64,000 bases of DNA from Verrucomicrobiia bacterium (GTDB lineage Bacteria > Verrucomicrobiota > Verrucomicrobiia > Verrucomicrobiales > Akkermansiaceae): positions 1-64,000 of the forward strand of contig JAUIJD010000017.1 of the NCBI GenBank assembly GCA_030431475.1, read 5' to 3'. The position numbers and the translations under genes are program-made. This document shows, piece after piece, positions 6,198 through 15,396 of the stretch. Numbering within the stretch: position 1 is the first letter of the stretch; each line of letters starts with the position of its first letter. A model generated the notes under the pieces. That model saw nothing but the letters and a program-made list of their open reading frames with translations. It had not been told where the DNA came from and did no database searches.

Positions 6198-8477
6198 CTA
6201 TTCGGGAAAGGCGAAACCCTCGGCCCCGCCCCGCCAGGCCGGCCACGGCAAGGCCAGCGGTCCGTCGCCGCGACCGTAGGCGCCGAGCAGGAAGCGCCCG
6301 CAGCGGGTCGGCCGGAAGCGGCAGCGCCCCGTGCGCTCGCCCTCGGTCCAGGTGCCTTCGAGCACTCCATCCTTTTCCTCCAGCTCGCACACGCCGCCGG
6401 GATAGGTCCCGCGCCAGCCGTCGCCGGCTTCCTCCAGCGACAGCCTGCCGAAAGCCGACTCCCATTCGCCGGCGAAATCTACGTCGGAAGCCGTACTTTC
6501 AAACCGCAGCGACTCGAGCGGAATCTCGAGCATCAGGCGGACCTTGCCGGACACGTCGTAGGTTCTCGAAGTCACCACCTCGGAGTCCCAGTCGATCTCC
6601 AGCATCGCGGCATTCGGGTCGGTGTAGGCACGGCCGATGCGGTTCGGGTTGGCCCCGGCCGGGTTCCACGACTGGTTGAGGCTGCTCGAGGTGAGGTCGT
6701 AGAGCGGGTAGAGCCCCGGTCGCTCGATCAGGCTGTACTCGGCCCAGTGGGTGTCGCCGGAAAGCAGCACGACTCCCTCCGCCCGGGTCTCCTTCACCAG
6801 CTCGAGGAAACGCTCACGCTCCTGCGGCAGGTTGGCCCAGGCCTCGTAGCCATTGTGGGCGGTGCCGAGCTGCGTCGAGAGGCCGATCAGCCGCAGTTTC
6901 GCCGGCTTCTTCAATTCCTCCTCAAGCCACTTCCACTGGGCCTCGCCAAGCATCACCTGCTCCTCGTCGTCGCTGAGCGGGCGGTAGCCGCCGAGTTCGG
7001 GGTAGGCCTTCTTGTCCGCCCGCGCGATCGATGAGCGGAAGGTGCGGAGGTCGAGCATCAGGATCTGGATGCGCCGCTCCGGCGGACCGAGCAGGGTCGA
7101 GCCGTAGATCCCCTCGCGCGAGCGCCTCGGGCTGTCCGCCGGCTCGTCGAAGAAATCGAGAAAGATCCGCTTCGATTCCGCCTTCGGCTGGTAGTGCCGG
7201 CCGGAGTCGTTGGCGCCGTAGTCGTGGTCGTCCCAGATCGCGAACACCGCGGTGTCGCGCACGAAGTCGCGCCAGTACGGCTGGCGTCCGAGGCGGCGGT
7301 ACTTCCGACGCAAGACCGCCATGTCCTGCGTGTCGCCGTAGATGTTGTCGCCCAGCGCGAGGTAAAGTTCCGGCTTCAGGTCGTCGAGCGTGTCCAGCAT
7401 CGGGCACGGCCTCGACTCCTGGTAGCACGAGCCCCAGGCGATGCGGGTCGGCTCGAACTCCGGCTCCTCGGCGGCCGGCGGCGCGTGGTCCAGGCCCGGC
7501 GAGACCGCCGTCGCATCGTCCACCGCCGGCAGCTGTTCGTCCCGCCATTCGAACTCGATCCGCACCGCGGCGTGGTCGCTCGGGAAGACCGCGGTTTCCT
7601 TCGGACCCGCGGCATCCTCCCGATCCTCGGGAAGCACCGTGGCTGCCACCGGCACCAGCCCGGCCTTCCCGCCAGCGTTGCGCAGATACAGGCGATCGAT
7701 CCGCTCGGGAAGATCCCGCATGCCGTTGTCACGCTTGTCCTGACGCGGCGTCCAGGTGTTGTCGAAGGGGCCGACCGTGGGCCTCACGAAACGATAGGTG
7801 TCGATGAACCCGGCGCCTTCCACCAGGCGGCTGATCACCAGCGGCAGTTCGCGGCGCCAGTAGTGGTATCCGCCGTCGTCGGTCCAGTCGAGATGCGACG
7901 AGCAATTCCAGTCGCCGCCGACCAGCAGCGGCACATCCGCCTCGAGGTGGCCCGCCTTGTCGAGCGCATCGAGCAGCGCCTGCGCCTGCGGGAAGCGGTC
8001 CGACTTCTCGATGTCGCAGGCCAGCAGCTCGGCATCGGTCGCCTGCGGGTTGTCCTGCGCCAGCCACTGGACCGGAAACCGCCAGTCGAGCCAGATGCTC
8101 CAGGCGAGAAACTCGCGGCCTTCGTCGTCGCGCAGCCGCGCCCCGACCCCGTGCCACGGGTGGTGGAAATGCGGCTTCACGATCTCGAAGCGCGTCGCCA
8201 CTGCCAGGTGCGGGCTTTCCCCCTGCCACACGTTCCAGCCGAGCTGCTCGGCGACCCACGCGCTGAGCTTCGGCCCGTCGTCGCCGATCGGGTAGGACTC
8301 CTGCCACAGGACCACGTCCGCCCCGCTGTCGCGGATCACCTTCAGCACCCGCTCCTTGCCGTCGGGCCCGTACGGGTTCGAGCCCCGCTCGGTGTTCCAG
8401 ACCAGCACCTTCATCGTGTCGGCCGCGTGCAGGGCACCCACCATCAGCATCACGAAAACCACGGACCATGCTCTCAT
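6198..8477 (-). CDS. Secreted fusion: endonuclease/exonuclease/phosphatase domain plus PhoD-like phosphatase
   Basis: The 759-residue product has a signal peptide (MRAWSVVFVMLMVGALHAAD). Residues ~25-320 are an EEP (DNase I-like) domain: VLVWNTERG, the catalytic Glu in VLWQES, GGDWN and the terminal SDHAAV. Residues ~345-620 are a PhoD/alkaline phosphatase D metallophosphatase: WGSCYQE, ALGDNIYGD, WDDHDYG and LLSGDTHWAEYS. The last ~100 residues form a small beta-rich domain (YDVSGKVRLMLEI, GAYGRGDGPLALPW). Both catalytic sets look intact. EEP domains cleave phosphodiesters in nucleic acids or lipids and PhoD enzymes cleave phosphomono- or diesters, so extracellular phosphate scavenging from polymers is a reasonable inference. 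The start was set at the signal peptide; an upstream in-frame ATG (8549) lacks support. Confidence 0.85.
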   Translation of the reverse strand: MRAWSVVFVMLMVGALHAADTMKVLVWNTERGSNPYGPDGKERVLKVIRDSGADVVLWQESYPIGDDGPKLSAWVAEQLGWNVWQGESPHLAVATRFEIVKPHFHHPWHGVGARLRDDEGREFLAWSIWLDWRFPVQWLAQDNPQATDAELLACDIEKSDRFPQAQALLDALDKAGHLEADVPLLVGGDWNCSSHLDWTDDGGYHYWRRELPLVISRLVEGAGFIDTYRFVRPTVGPFDNTWTPRQDKRDNGMRDLPERIDRLYLRNAGGKAGLVPVAATVLPEDREDAAGPKETAVFPSDHAAVRIEFEWRDEQLPAVDDATAVSPGLDHAPPAAEEPEFEPTRIAWGSCYQESRPCPMLDTLDDLKPELYLALGDNIYGDTQDMAVLRRKYRRLGRQPYWRDFVRDTAVFAIWDDHDYGANDSGRHYQPKAESKRIFLDFFDEPADSPRRSREGIYGSTLLGPPERRIQILMLDLRTFRSSIARADKKAYPELGGYRPLSDDEEQVMLGEAQWKWLEEELKKPAKLRLIGLSTQLGTAHNGYEAWANLPQERERFLELVKETRAEGVVLLSGDTHWAEYSLIERPGLYPLYDLTSSSLNQSWNPAGANPNRIGRAYTDPNAAMLEIDWDSEVVTSRTYDVSGKVRLMLEIPLESLRFESTASDVDFAGEWESAFGRLSLEEAGDGWRGTYPGGVCELEEKDGVLEGTWTEGERTGRCRFRPTRCGRFLLGAYGRGDGPLALPWPAWRGGAEGFAFPE

Positions 8478-8644
8478 GAGCGACGGAAACGGCCGCCGGA
8501 CGGTCGCTGTTTCATGGCGTTCCCGCCGGATGGGTCGCATTTCCGCCACTTCGCGAAATCCGGGGTCATCTTACCCCAAACCGCACAAACCCATCGCATT
8601 TTCGCGTTTCACTGCGGCCAACGCGCCTCCATGCTGCCCCCGAC

Positions 8645-9841
<1,197 letters not shown>

Positions 9842-9950
9842 CCAGGCGGACCGCGTCCTCCCCGGCTCTTTCTTTGCACACCAGGTGAAGGCACGGCTGC
9901 GTTGGCAAAGCCCTCTTGCATGAGCGGGACGTTCGGACGATGCTTCCAAC

Positions 9951-10166
9951 ATGGGTAAAGTTCGAAAAGGGACGCATTCGAAAGCGATCAACGAAGACCG
10001 ATTCGAAAGGATGGTCGAGGATGCCGTCCGCATTTCGGATCGTTTCGCACGGGAGCCGGTCTTCGGGCCGACCGGCAAGGGCTTCTACAAAAGCGCAGGA
10101 GTCGAAGGCCACCGGGAGGACGCCACGCGACTCAACGATCTACCGGAGGATGGACTTCGAGCTTAA
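9951..10166 (+). CDS. Possible small hypothetical protein (71 residues)
   Basis: A short frame downstream of kbl encodes a charged, soluble product (MGKVRKGTHSKAINEDRFER at the start) with a PVFGPTGKGFYKS segment. No family recognised. The DNA is less GC-rich than kbl and carries several TTCGAA palindromes. Its last 17 bases overlap the next small frame at 10150. It could be a real accessory protein or a spurious frame in the 308-bp gap after kbl; there is no clear ribosome site. Confidence 0.3.
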   Translation: MGKVRKGTHSKAINEDRFERMVEDAVRISDRFAREPVFGPTGKGFYKSAGVEGHREDATRLNDLPEDGLRA

Positions 10167-10272
10167 ACCCGAAAATGCCGCGATCCTCCGCTCCGCCGCC
10201 GGCCACGACGTCGCCGGCGTGCTGCGCGACGACGAGCTTGATGCCATCCTGCGCGACTTTCCCGAACCCTGA
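10150..10272 (+). CDS. Possible 40-residue small protein
   Basis: A 40-residue acidic frame (MDFELKPENAAILRS, then RDDELDAILRDFPEP) ends 11 bases before the ATG of the membrane-anchored protein at 10284. Codon use is GC-rich like its neighbours, and the tight spacing suggests translational coupling. No family recognised. It overlaps the end of the frame at 9951-10166, so at most one of the two is likely to be real as drawn. Confidence 0.4.
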   Translation: MDFELKPENAAILRSAAGHDVAGVLRDDELDAILRDFPEP

Positions 10273-10283
10273 CACACACTCCC

Positions 10284-10868
10284 ATGCGCCGACCCCTGCT
10301 CCCTCTCATCCTGATCGCCGTCGCGGCGATCGCCCTCATTGCCTTCCTCGTCAACCGGGACGGCTCCGAAGCCTCATCCCCGCCCGGCGAGAGCCCGGCA
10401 GCGGTCGCCGACGAGCGCGTTGACGCGCCTCCTGTCGCCGCCGTCCGTCCCCAGCCCGCCGCCCCGCGCGAAAGGGTGGCCGACGCGCCACCCCGGCCCG
10501 CCGATCCCGGCGGCGCCTACGCTTCGGAAGCCTTCTCGCAGGTCCCCGACTGGATTCCGCTGCACCCGGAGGCGATCACGGCGGTGGCCCGGGACGCCAG
10601 CCTGCGCTCGGACGGCTTCCGCGAAGGCCGACTCTCGTTCACCTTCCCCGAGGGCATCGACCCCCTGCCGAAGATCCGGGAACACCTCGAAACCGCCGGC
10701 CTCACGGGCGAGGGCGACCGGTTCCACCTGGAGGAACCCGAGCGGACGGTCGTGCTCCGCCGCGTGGCGGTCCGCGAGAAGACCCGCGTCCGACTCGACT
10801 ATTCGGGCTTCGACCACACCGGCGACTGCGGCTGCCCGACCTGCTCCGGCCAGACCGGAACCGAGTGA
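10284..10868 (+). CDS. Membrane-anchored periplasmic protein of unknown function
   Basis: The protein has 194 residues. The N-terminus is a single hydrophobic anchor (LLPLILIAVAAIALIAFLV), followed by an Ala/Pro-rich linker to about residue 75 and a compact domain from residue 80 (AFSQVPDWIPLHPEAITAV) to 180. The tail has HTGDCGCPTC, three cysteines and a histidine that could bind a metal or form disulfides. No family recognised. It probably forms a unit with the small frame at 10150 and is followed by the SLC13 transporter 91 bp later. Confidence 0.6.
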   Translation: MRRPLLPLILIAVAAIALIAFLVNRDGSEASSPPGESPAAVADERVDAPPVAAVRPQPAAPRERVADAPPRPADPGGAYASEAFSQVPDWIPLHPEAITAVARDASLRSDGFREGRLSFTFPEGIDPLPKIREHLETAGLTGEGDRFHLEEPERTVVLRRVAVREKTRVRLDYSGFDHTGDCGCPTCSGQTGTE

Positions 10869-10959
10869 GGATCCCCCCTCCGCTCCGTTCCGATAAACTC
10901 CGCGCATCTTCTTGTGCCATTGCGATATTTCGCGGATGTGATTTTCAACCATAGGCGTC

Positions 10960-12402
10960 ATGCACGCCATCAAGCGACTCGCCACCGGGAAGAACCTTTC
11001 CCTCCTCCTCGCCCTCGTCGCGTTCCTGGTCCCCTTCTTCATTGAAATTCCGGGACTCTCCGAAGCCGGCCACCGCCTGCTCTCCATCTTCCTCCTCGCG
11101 GTGATCCTGTGGGTGAGCGAAGCCATTCCATTGTTCGCGACTTCGGCGTCGGTCATCCTGCTGCTGATCCTCTTCCTCAGCGACGTCGCCGGACAACTCG
11201 ACTGGGCCTGGGGCATGGCCGGCTTTCCCGAGGGCATGACCGCGCCGGCCTACACGACCTTCTTCAACACCCTCGCCAGCAAGGTCCTCATCCTCTTCCT
11301 CGGTGGCTTCTTCCTCGCCTTCGGCGCCGCCCGCTTCGGCGTCGACAAGAACCTCGCGGCCATCATGCTGAAACCCTTCGGCACGAAACCCTCGCGGGTG
11401 CTGCTCGGGCTGATGCTCATCACCGGCATCCTCTCGATGTGGATGAGCAACACCGCCACCACCGCCACCATCATGGCGGTCGTGCTGCCCATCATCGCCT
11501 CGCTCGCACCCGACGACCGGTTCCGCGTCGGCCTGGCGCTCGGCGTTCCCTTCGCCGCCAATATCGGCGGCATGGGCACGCCGATCGGCACGCCGCCCAA
11601 CGCCATCGTCCTCGGCGCCCTTTCAAAGGTGAACCCCGAGACCGGTGAGATCATCGGCCGCTGCTCCTTCCTGCAGTGGATGATGTTCGCGGTGCCCATC
11701 GCCCTCATCCTCATGGCCGTCGCCTGGGTGCTCATCGTCCTCATGTTCCCGGCCTCGAAGAAGGCCATCGAGATCGACATGAACGTGAAGTGGGTCAAAT
11801 CCCGCCACGCGACGATCTACTACGTCACGGCGATCTTCACGATCCTGATGTGGATCACCGGCAAGCTGCACGGCATCAACTCCTACGTCGTCGGCATGTT
11901 CCCGGTGGTCATCCTGCTCTCGACCGGCGTGGTCTCGGCGAAGCAGTTCCGCGGCCTCGAATGGGACGTGCTGTGGCTCGTCGCCGGCGGCATCGCGCTG
12001 GGCGTCGGGGTGTCCGCCACCGGCTTCGACACCTGGCTGGTCGGCCTGATCGACTGGAATGCGATGAGCGCCGGCGTCATCGGCATCGCCATCTGCGTCA
12101 CCGCCCTGCTGATGAGCACCTTCATCTCCAACAGCGCCGCCACCAACCTGCTCGCCCCCATCGCCGTCGCGGTGGCCGGGGCGGCCGGTGCCAGCGCGGT
12201 GGTCATCCTCGCCTTCGTCGCCCTCGGCGCCTCGATGGCCATGGCCCTGCCCATTTCCACCCCGCCCAACGCCATCGCCTACAGCGCCGGCACCTTCACC
12301 ACCAAGCAGATGGTCGTCACCGGCGCCATCGTCGGCGCCGTCGGCCTGATCATCAACTACCTGCTGCTCGGCCCGCTGCTCCGGATGGCGGGGGTGCTGT
12401 AG
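10960..12402 (+). CDS. SLC13/DASS-family sodium-coupled anion transporter
   Basis: A 480-residue inner-membrane protein with about a dozen hydrophobic segments and the duplicated signatures of the divalent anion:Na+ symporter family: SNTATTATIMAVVLPI with GTPPNAIV in the first half, SNSAATNLLAPIA with STPPNAIAYS in the second. These SNT and TPPNA motifs line the sodium and carboxylate sites in known structures. Likely substrates are dicarboxylates (succinate, malate) or sulfate; sequence alone does not decide. The sensor kinase and receiver genes start 109 bp downstream on the same strand, so the transporter could be part of the regulated set, but this is inference. Confidence 0.88.
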   Translation: MHAIKRLATGKNLSLLLALVAFLVPFFIEIPGLSEAGHRLLSIFLLAVILWVSEAIPLFATSASVILLLILFLSDVAGQLDWAWGMAGFPEGMTAPAYTTFFNTLASKVLILFLGGFFLAFGAARFGVDKNLAAIMLKPFGTKPSRVLLGLMLITGILSMWMSNTATTATIMAVVLPIIASLAPDDRFRVGLALGVPFAANIGGMGTPIGTPPNAIVLGALSKVNPETGEIIGRCSFLQWMMFAVPIALILMAVAWVLIVLMFPASKKAIEIDMNVKWVKSRHATIYYVTAIFTILMWITGKLHGINSYVVGMFPVVILLSTGVVSAKQFRGLEWDVLWLVAGGIALGVGVSATGFDTWLVGLIDWNAMSAGVIGIAICVTALLMSTFISNSAATNLLAPIAVAVAGAAGASAVVILAFVALGASMAMALPISTPPNAIAYSAGTFTTKQMVVTGAIVGAVGLIINYLLLGPLLRMAGVL

Positions 12403-12511
12403 CCGTCAGGTGGGGGAAAGATTGAGATCCCGAGACTCCGGGAAAGCTGCCATCCTCCGAATGATGAACCCGCCATCGCCCGATTTCCGAATCCGCTGAT
12501 CTCCCAACCCA

Positions 12512-14494
12512 GTGACCCCTCCCACCATCCTCTGCGCCCACCGCGACGACGCGCTCGTCTCGCGGCTGGAGGAGGAGATCGACCACTGGTCCGGCGGGGC
12601 CTTCCGCTTCGAGCGCTTCACCGACGGCGGACGGCTCATCGGGCGCGCGCGGGAACTGCGCAAGGCCGAGGAGGACCTGGCGATGGTCTTCTGCGGGCTC
12701 GACCTCGAGACCATCGACGGCGCCAGCACGCTGATCGCAATCCGCGAGGAACCGCAACTCCGCGGCACCCGGCGGCTGCTGCTCGACGCCATCCACGGCG
12801 GCTGCCGCGCCGACGAGCTCCTGCAGCACGGCGCGCTCCACGCCCGGGTCGATCCCGACTTCGATCCCGAGCGCCTGCACGCGCTGCTGCGCACCCAGCT
12901 CACCGACTACGTCATCCAGGCCGCCCCCCACCGCATCGACGAGCTTCATCCGCTCCTCGACCTGCGCTCGATGGGCAGCGCCTTCCTTTCCGCCCGGTCG
13001 AACCTCGAGCAGCTCTCCGCCCGCCTCGACCAGGTGCAGACCTCGGTCATCGACGGCACCAGCATGTCCGACGATCAGATCGAGACGACCATGATCGAGG
13101 AGTTCGACGACCTCCTCGACCAACCCGAACGCCGGACCTACGCGCCCGAGGAAATCATGGTCCACGAAGGCGACGAGGCCGGCCACATCTGGATCCTGCT
13201 GGAGGGCCGGGTGAAGCTCTTCCGCTGCCTCGACGGCAAGAACGTCACCTTCCACTCGGAAAGCGCCGGCCGCATCGTCGGCCTGATGTCGCTCTCGCTG
13301 CAGAACCCGGTCTTCTTCAGCTGCCGCGCCGTCACCGAGGTCCGGGCCCTCGTGCTCAGCCGCGACCAGGTGCGCGATGCGATCAGCCGCAGCCCGCTGC
13401 TCGCGTCGTGTCTGATCACCGTCATCCTCCGCTCGATGGCCCGCCGCAACCGCCGGGCGGTGCAGCTGCTGACCAAGGTCCACCAGCTCAACGCCCGGCT
13501 GGAGAAGCAACGCGACGACCTCGAGGCCGCCCTCAACGACCTGCAGGCCGCCCAGAAGCGCCTGATCGAGTCCGAGAAGATGGCCACCCTCGGCACGCTG
13601 GCCGCGGGCATGGCCCACGAGCTCAACAACCCGGTCGCGGCGATGCAGAACGCCACCCGCTACCTGCTCGAGGACATCCCCGGCCTGCTCGGCAGCACCC
13701 GCGACCTCGCCCCCGCCGCCGCCGCGCTCGACCTCGCCCGCGAGGCCGCCCCGCTTTCCACCCGCGACGAGCGCTCGCTCAAGCGCGAGCTCGGACAAAG
13801 CCTCGACCAGACCCTGCCCGCCGACCGCCTCGTCGCCGCCGGGATCCGCTCGGTCGAGGATTTCCGGAAACTCGAGAAGCTCGACCCCGGACTCAAGCGC
13901 GACGCCCTGCTCCAGCAGATCGAGAACGGCGGACAGGTCGGCAGCTCGCTCCGCAACATCGAGAACTGCTCGACCCGCATCGCCGCGCTCGTCCGCAGCC
14001 TCAAGCTCTACGCCCGGGCCGACGAAAGCTGGACCGACGGGGTCGATCTCAACGCCACCCTCGAGGACGTGCTCGCCATCCTCCGCAGCAAGCTGCGCGA
14101 CCACGAGGTCATCAAGCACTACGGCGATCTCCCCACGCTCCGCGGCATCCCCTCGCAGCTCCAGCAGGTCTGGACCAACCTCATCCAGAACGCCGCCCAG
14201 GCTGCCGACGAAAACGGGCGGCTCACGATCACCACCACCCGCGAGGGCGACGACCAGGTCCGGATCGAGATCGAGGACAACGGCCGCGGCATCCCCGACG
14301 ACGCCCAGCCGCACATCTTCAGCCCCCGCTTCACCACCAAGAGCGGGCGCGTCGAGTTCGGCCTCGGACTCGGCCTGCCCATCTGCAAGACCGTCGTCGA
14401 ACGCCACGGCGGACGCATCACTTTCCAATCCGAACCGGGCCGCACCGTCTTCATGGTGGTCCTGCCCCTCATCCCACCGAAATCCGAGCCATGA
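12512..14494 (+). CDS. Hybrid-like sensor histidine kinase with degenerate receiver and cNMP-binding domain
   Basis: The 660-residue cytoplasmic kinase starts at a GTG. Residues 1-135 resemble a receiver domain without a clear phosphoacceptor (ILCAHRDDALVSRL, LLRTQLTDYV). Residues ~195-320 are a cyclic-nucleotide-binding/Crp-type beta barrel (HEGDEAGHIWILLEGRVKLF). A coiled coil (~325-365) leads to the HisKA helix with His369 in LAAGMAHELNNPVAAMQNA. The HATPase domain shows QVWTNLIQNAAQAAD, EDNGRGIPDDAQ, FTTK and GLGLGLPICKTVV. No membrane segment is seen, so it probably senses an intracellular ligand. Its stop overlaps the receiver gene's start by 4 bp, so the two are translationally coupled partners. 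Confidence 0.9.
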   Translation: MTPPTILCAHRDDALVSRLEEEIDHWSGGAFRFERFTDGGRLIGRARELRKAEEDLAMVFCGLDLETIDGASTLIAIREEPQLRGTRRLLLDAIHGGCRADELLQHGALHARVDPDFDPERLHALLRTQLTDYVIQAAPHRIDELHPLLDLRSMGSAFLSARSNLEQLSARLDQVQTSVIDGTSMSDDQIETTMIEEFDDLLDQPERRTYAPEEIMVHEGDEAGHIWILLEGRVKLFRCLDGKNVTFHSESAGRIVGLMSLSLQNPVFFSCRAVTEVRALVLSRDQVRDAISRSPLLASCLITVILRSMARRNRRAVQLLTKVHQLNARLEKQRDDLEAALNDLQAAQKRLIESEKMATLGTLAAGMAHELNNPVAAMQNATRYLLEDIPGLLGSTRDLAPAAAALDLAREAAPLSTRDERSLKRELGQSLDQTLPADRLVAAGIRSVEDFRKLEKLDPGLKRDALLQQIENGGQVGSSLRNIENCSTRIAALVRSLKLYARADESWTDGVDLNATLEDVLAILRSKLRDHEVIKHYGDLPTLRGIPSQLQQVWTNLIQNAAQAADENGRLTITTTREGDDQVRIEIEDNGRGIPDDAQPHIFSPRFTTKSGRVEFGLGLGLPICKTVVERHGGRITFQSEPGRTVFMVVLPLIPPKSEP

Positions 14495-14985
14495 ATGCCA
14501 TCGCCATCCTGTCCATCGAAGACGAGCCCGAAGTCCGCGAAGCCATCCGCCGCGACCTCCGCCCCTTCGAAACGAAGTTCCGCATCGAGGCCGCCGAAGA
14601 CGTCGCCGACGCCCGGGAGGCCCTCGCGCAGATCGAGGACGACGGCGACCGCGTCGGCCTCATCCTCGCCGACCACCGCCTGCCCGGCGAAACCGGCGTC
14701 GACTTCCTCACCCAGCTCCATGGCGACGGCGAGCACGCCGCCGTGCGGAAAGTCCTGCTCACCGGCCAGGCCGACCAGCAGGACACCATCCGCGCGATCA
14801 ACGAAGGCGGGCTCCACCACTACGTCGCCAAGCCCTGGCAGGCCGAGGCCCTGGTCAAGGTCGTCCGCGACGAGCTCACCGAGTACGTCCTGCGCGCCGA
14901 GGACATCGACCCCATGCCCTACGTCGCCGTCCTCGACGGCCCGAGGCTCCTCGAGAAGATCTCCCGCGGCCCCCGCATCGACTGA
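14491..14985 (+). CDS. Response regulator with receiver domain and no DNA-binding domain
   Basis: This 164-residue protein is a CheY-like receiver: acidic pair in SIEDEPEVRE, phosphoacceptor Asp61 in LILADHRLPGETG, Thr in VLLTGQAD, and Lys114 in YVAKPW. The TGQAD...INEGGLHHYVAKPW run is typical of receivers attached to HD-GYP or GGDEF outputs, but here only ~35 more residues follow (YVAVLDGPRLLEKI), too few for an output domain. It probably acts by protein contact, or feeds back on the degenerate receiver-like N-terminus of the kinase. The ATGA overlap with the kinase gene fixes the start. Confidence 0.9.
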   Translation: MNAIAILSIEDEPEVREAIRRDLRPFETKFRIEAAEDVADAREALAQIEDDGDRVGLILADHRLPGETGVDFLTQLHGDGEHAAVRKVLLTGQADQQDTIRAINEGGLHHYVAKPWQAEALVKVVRDELTEYVLRAEDIDPMPYVAVLDGPRLLEKISRGPRID

Positions 14986-14992
14986 ACCAGCC

Positions 14993-15222
14993 GCCCCGCA
15001 AGGGCCGGCAAGTCGCCATGGGATCGAACCCTCCCCGGCCCCCAGCCCCGCAAGGGGCGTCGGCGATTTGCCACGGGGTTCACCCCGTGGATCACCGTTC
15101 ACCTCGAAACCGGAGCCCCGGAGGGGCGCAGGCGAGCCCCCGTCCCTTTCGACATCGCCCGCCTTCGCCCCTCCGGGGCTCGGAATCCCGGGATCGCCCT
15201 TTCCACGGGGTGAACCCCGTGG
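14993..15222. repeat. REP cluster with inverted hairpin pair
   Basis: The 411-bp gap 14986-15396 holds no gene. It starts with two degenerate direct copies of a ~45-bp unit (GCCCCGCAAGGG..., near 14993 and 15046). Then CCACGGGGTTCACCCCGTGG (15071-15090) and its reverse complement (15203-15222) flank an inner inverted pair, GGAGCCCCGGAGGGGCG and CGCCCCTCCGGGGCTC. The nested palindromes make a REPIN-like element of the same GGGTTCACCC family as at 3598-3718. It may also act as a terminator for the receiver gene. Confidence 0.7.
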
Positions 15223-15267
15223 CTACATCCCTCCGCCCCGTTGGGGCTCTCCGCCTCCCGCCTCTAG

Positions 15268-15390
15268 CTCCCCACTCCCCGCTCCCCGCTCCCCGCTCCC
15301 CACTCCCCGCTCCCCACTCCCCGCTCCCCACTCCCCGCTCCCCGCTCCCCGCTCCCCGCTCCCCACTCCCCGCTCCCCGCTCCCCGCTCC
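15268..15390. repeat. 7-bp minisatellite (CTCCCCR)17 directly before a start codon
   Basis: Seventeen perfect heptamers CTCCCC(A/G) run from 15268 to 15386, followed by a partial CTCC; the ATG of the kinase-like gene is at 15397. The seventh base varies A/G in the order AGGGAGAGAGGGGAGGG. The minus strand is (YGGGGAG)n, with seventeen G4 runs, so G-quadruplex formation is expected there. The tract replaces the usual ribosome-site region and could change length by slippage. Confidence 0.95.
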
Positions 15391-15396
15391 ACCACC

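Noticed and set aside
12353..14428. 691-codon minus-strand frame opposite the sensor kinase
   Set aside because: High GC removes stops; the plus strand has all kinase motifs and the minus product is Glu/Gly/Ala-rich without any domain.
15092..15331. Minus-strand frame rich in [12 protein letters not shown]
   Set aside because: It is only the translation of the 7-bp minisatellite.
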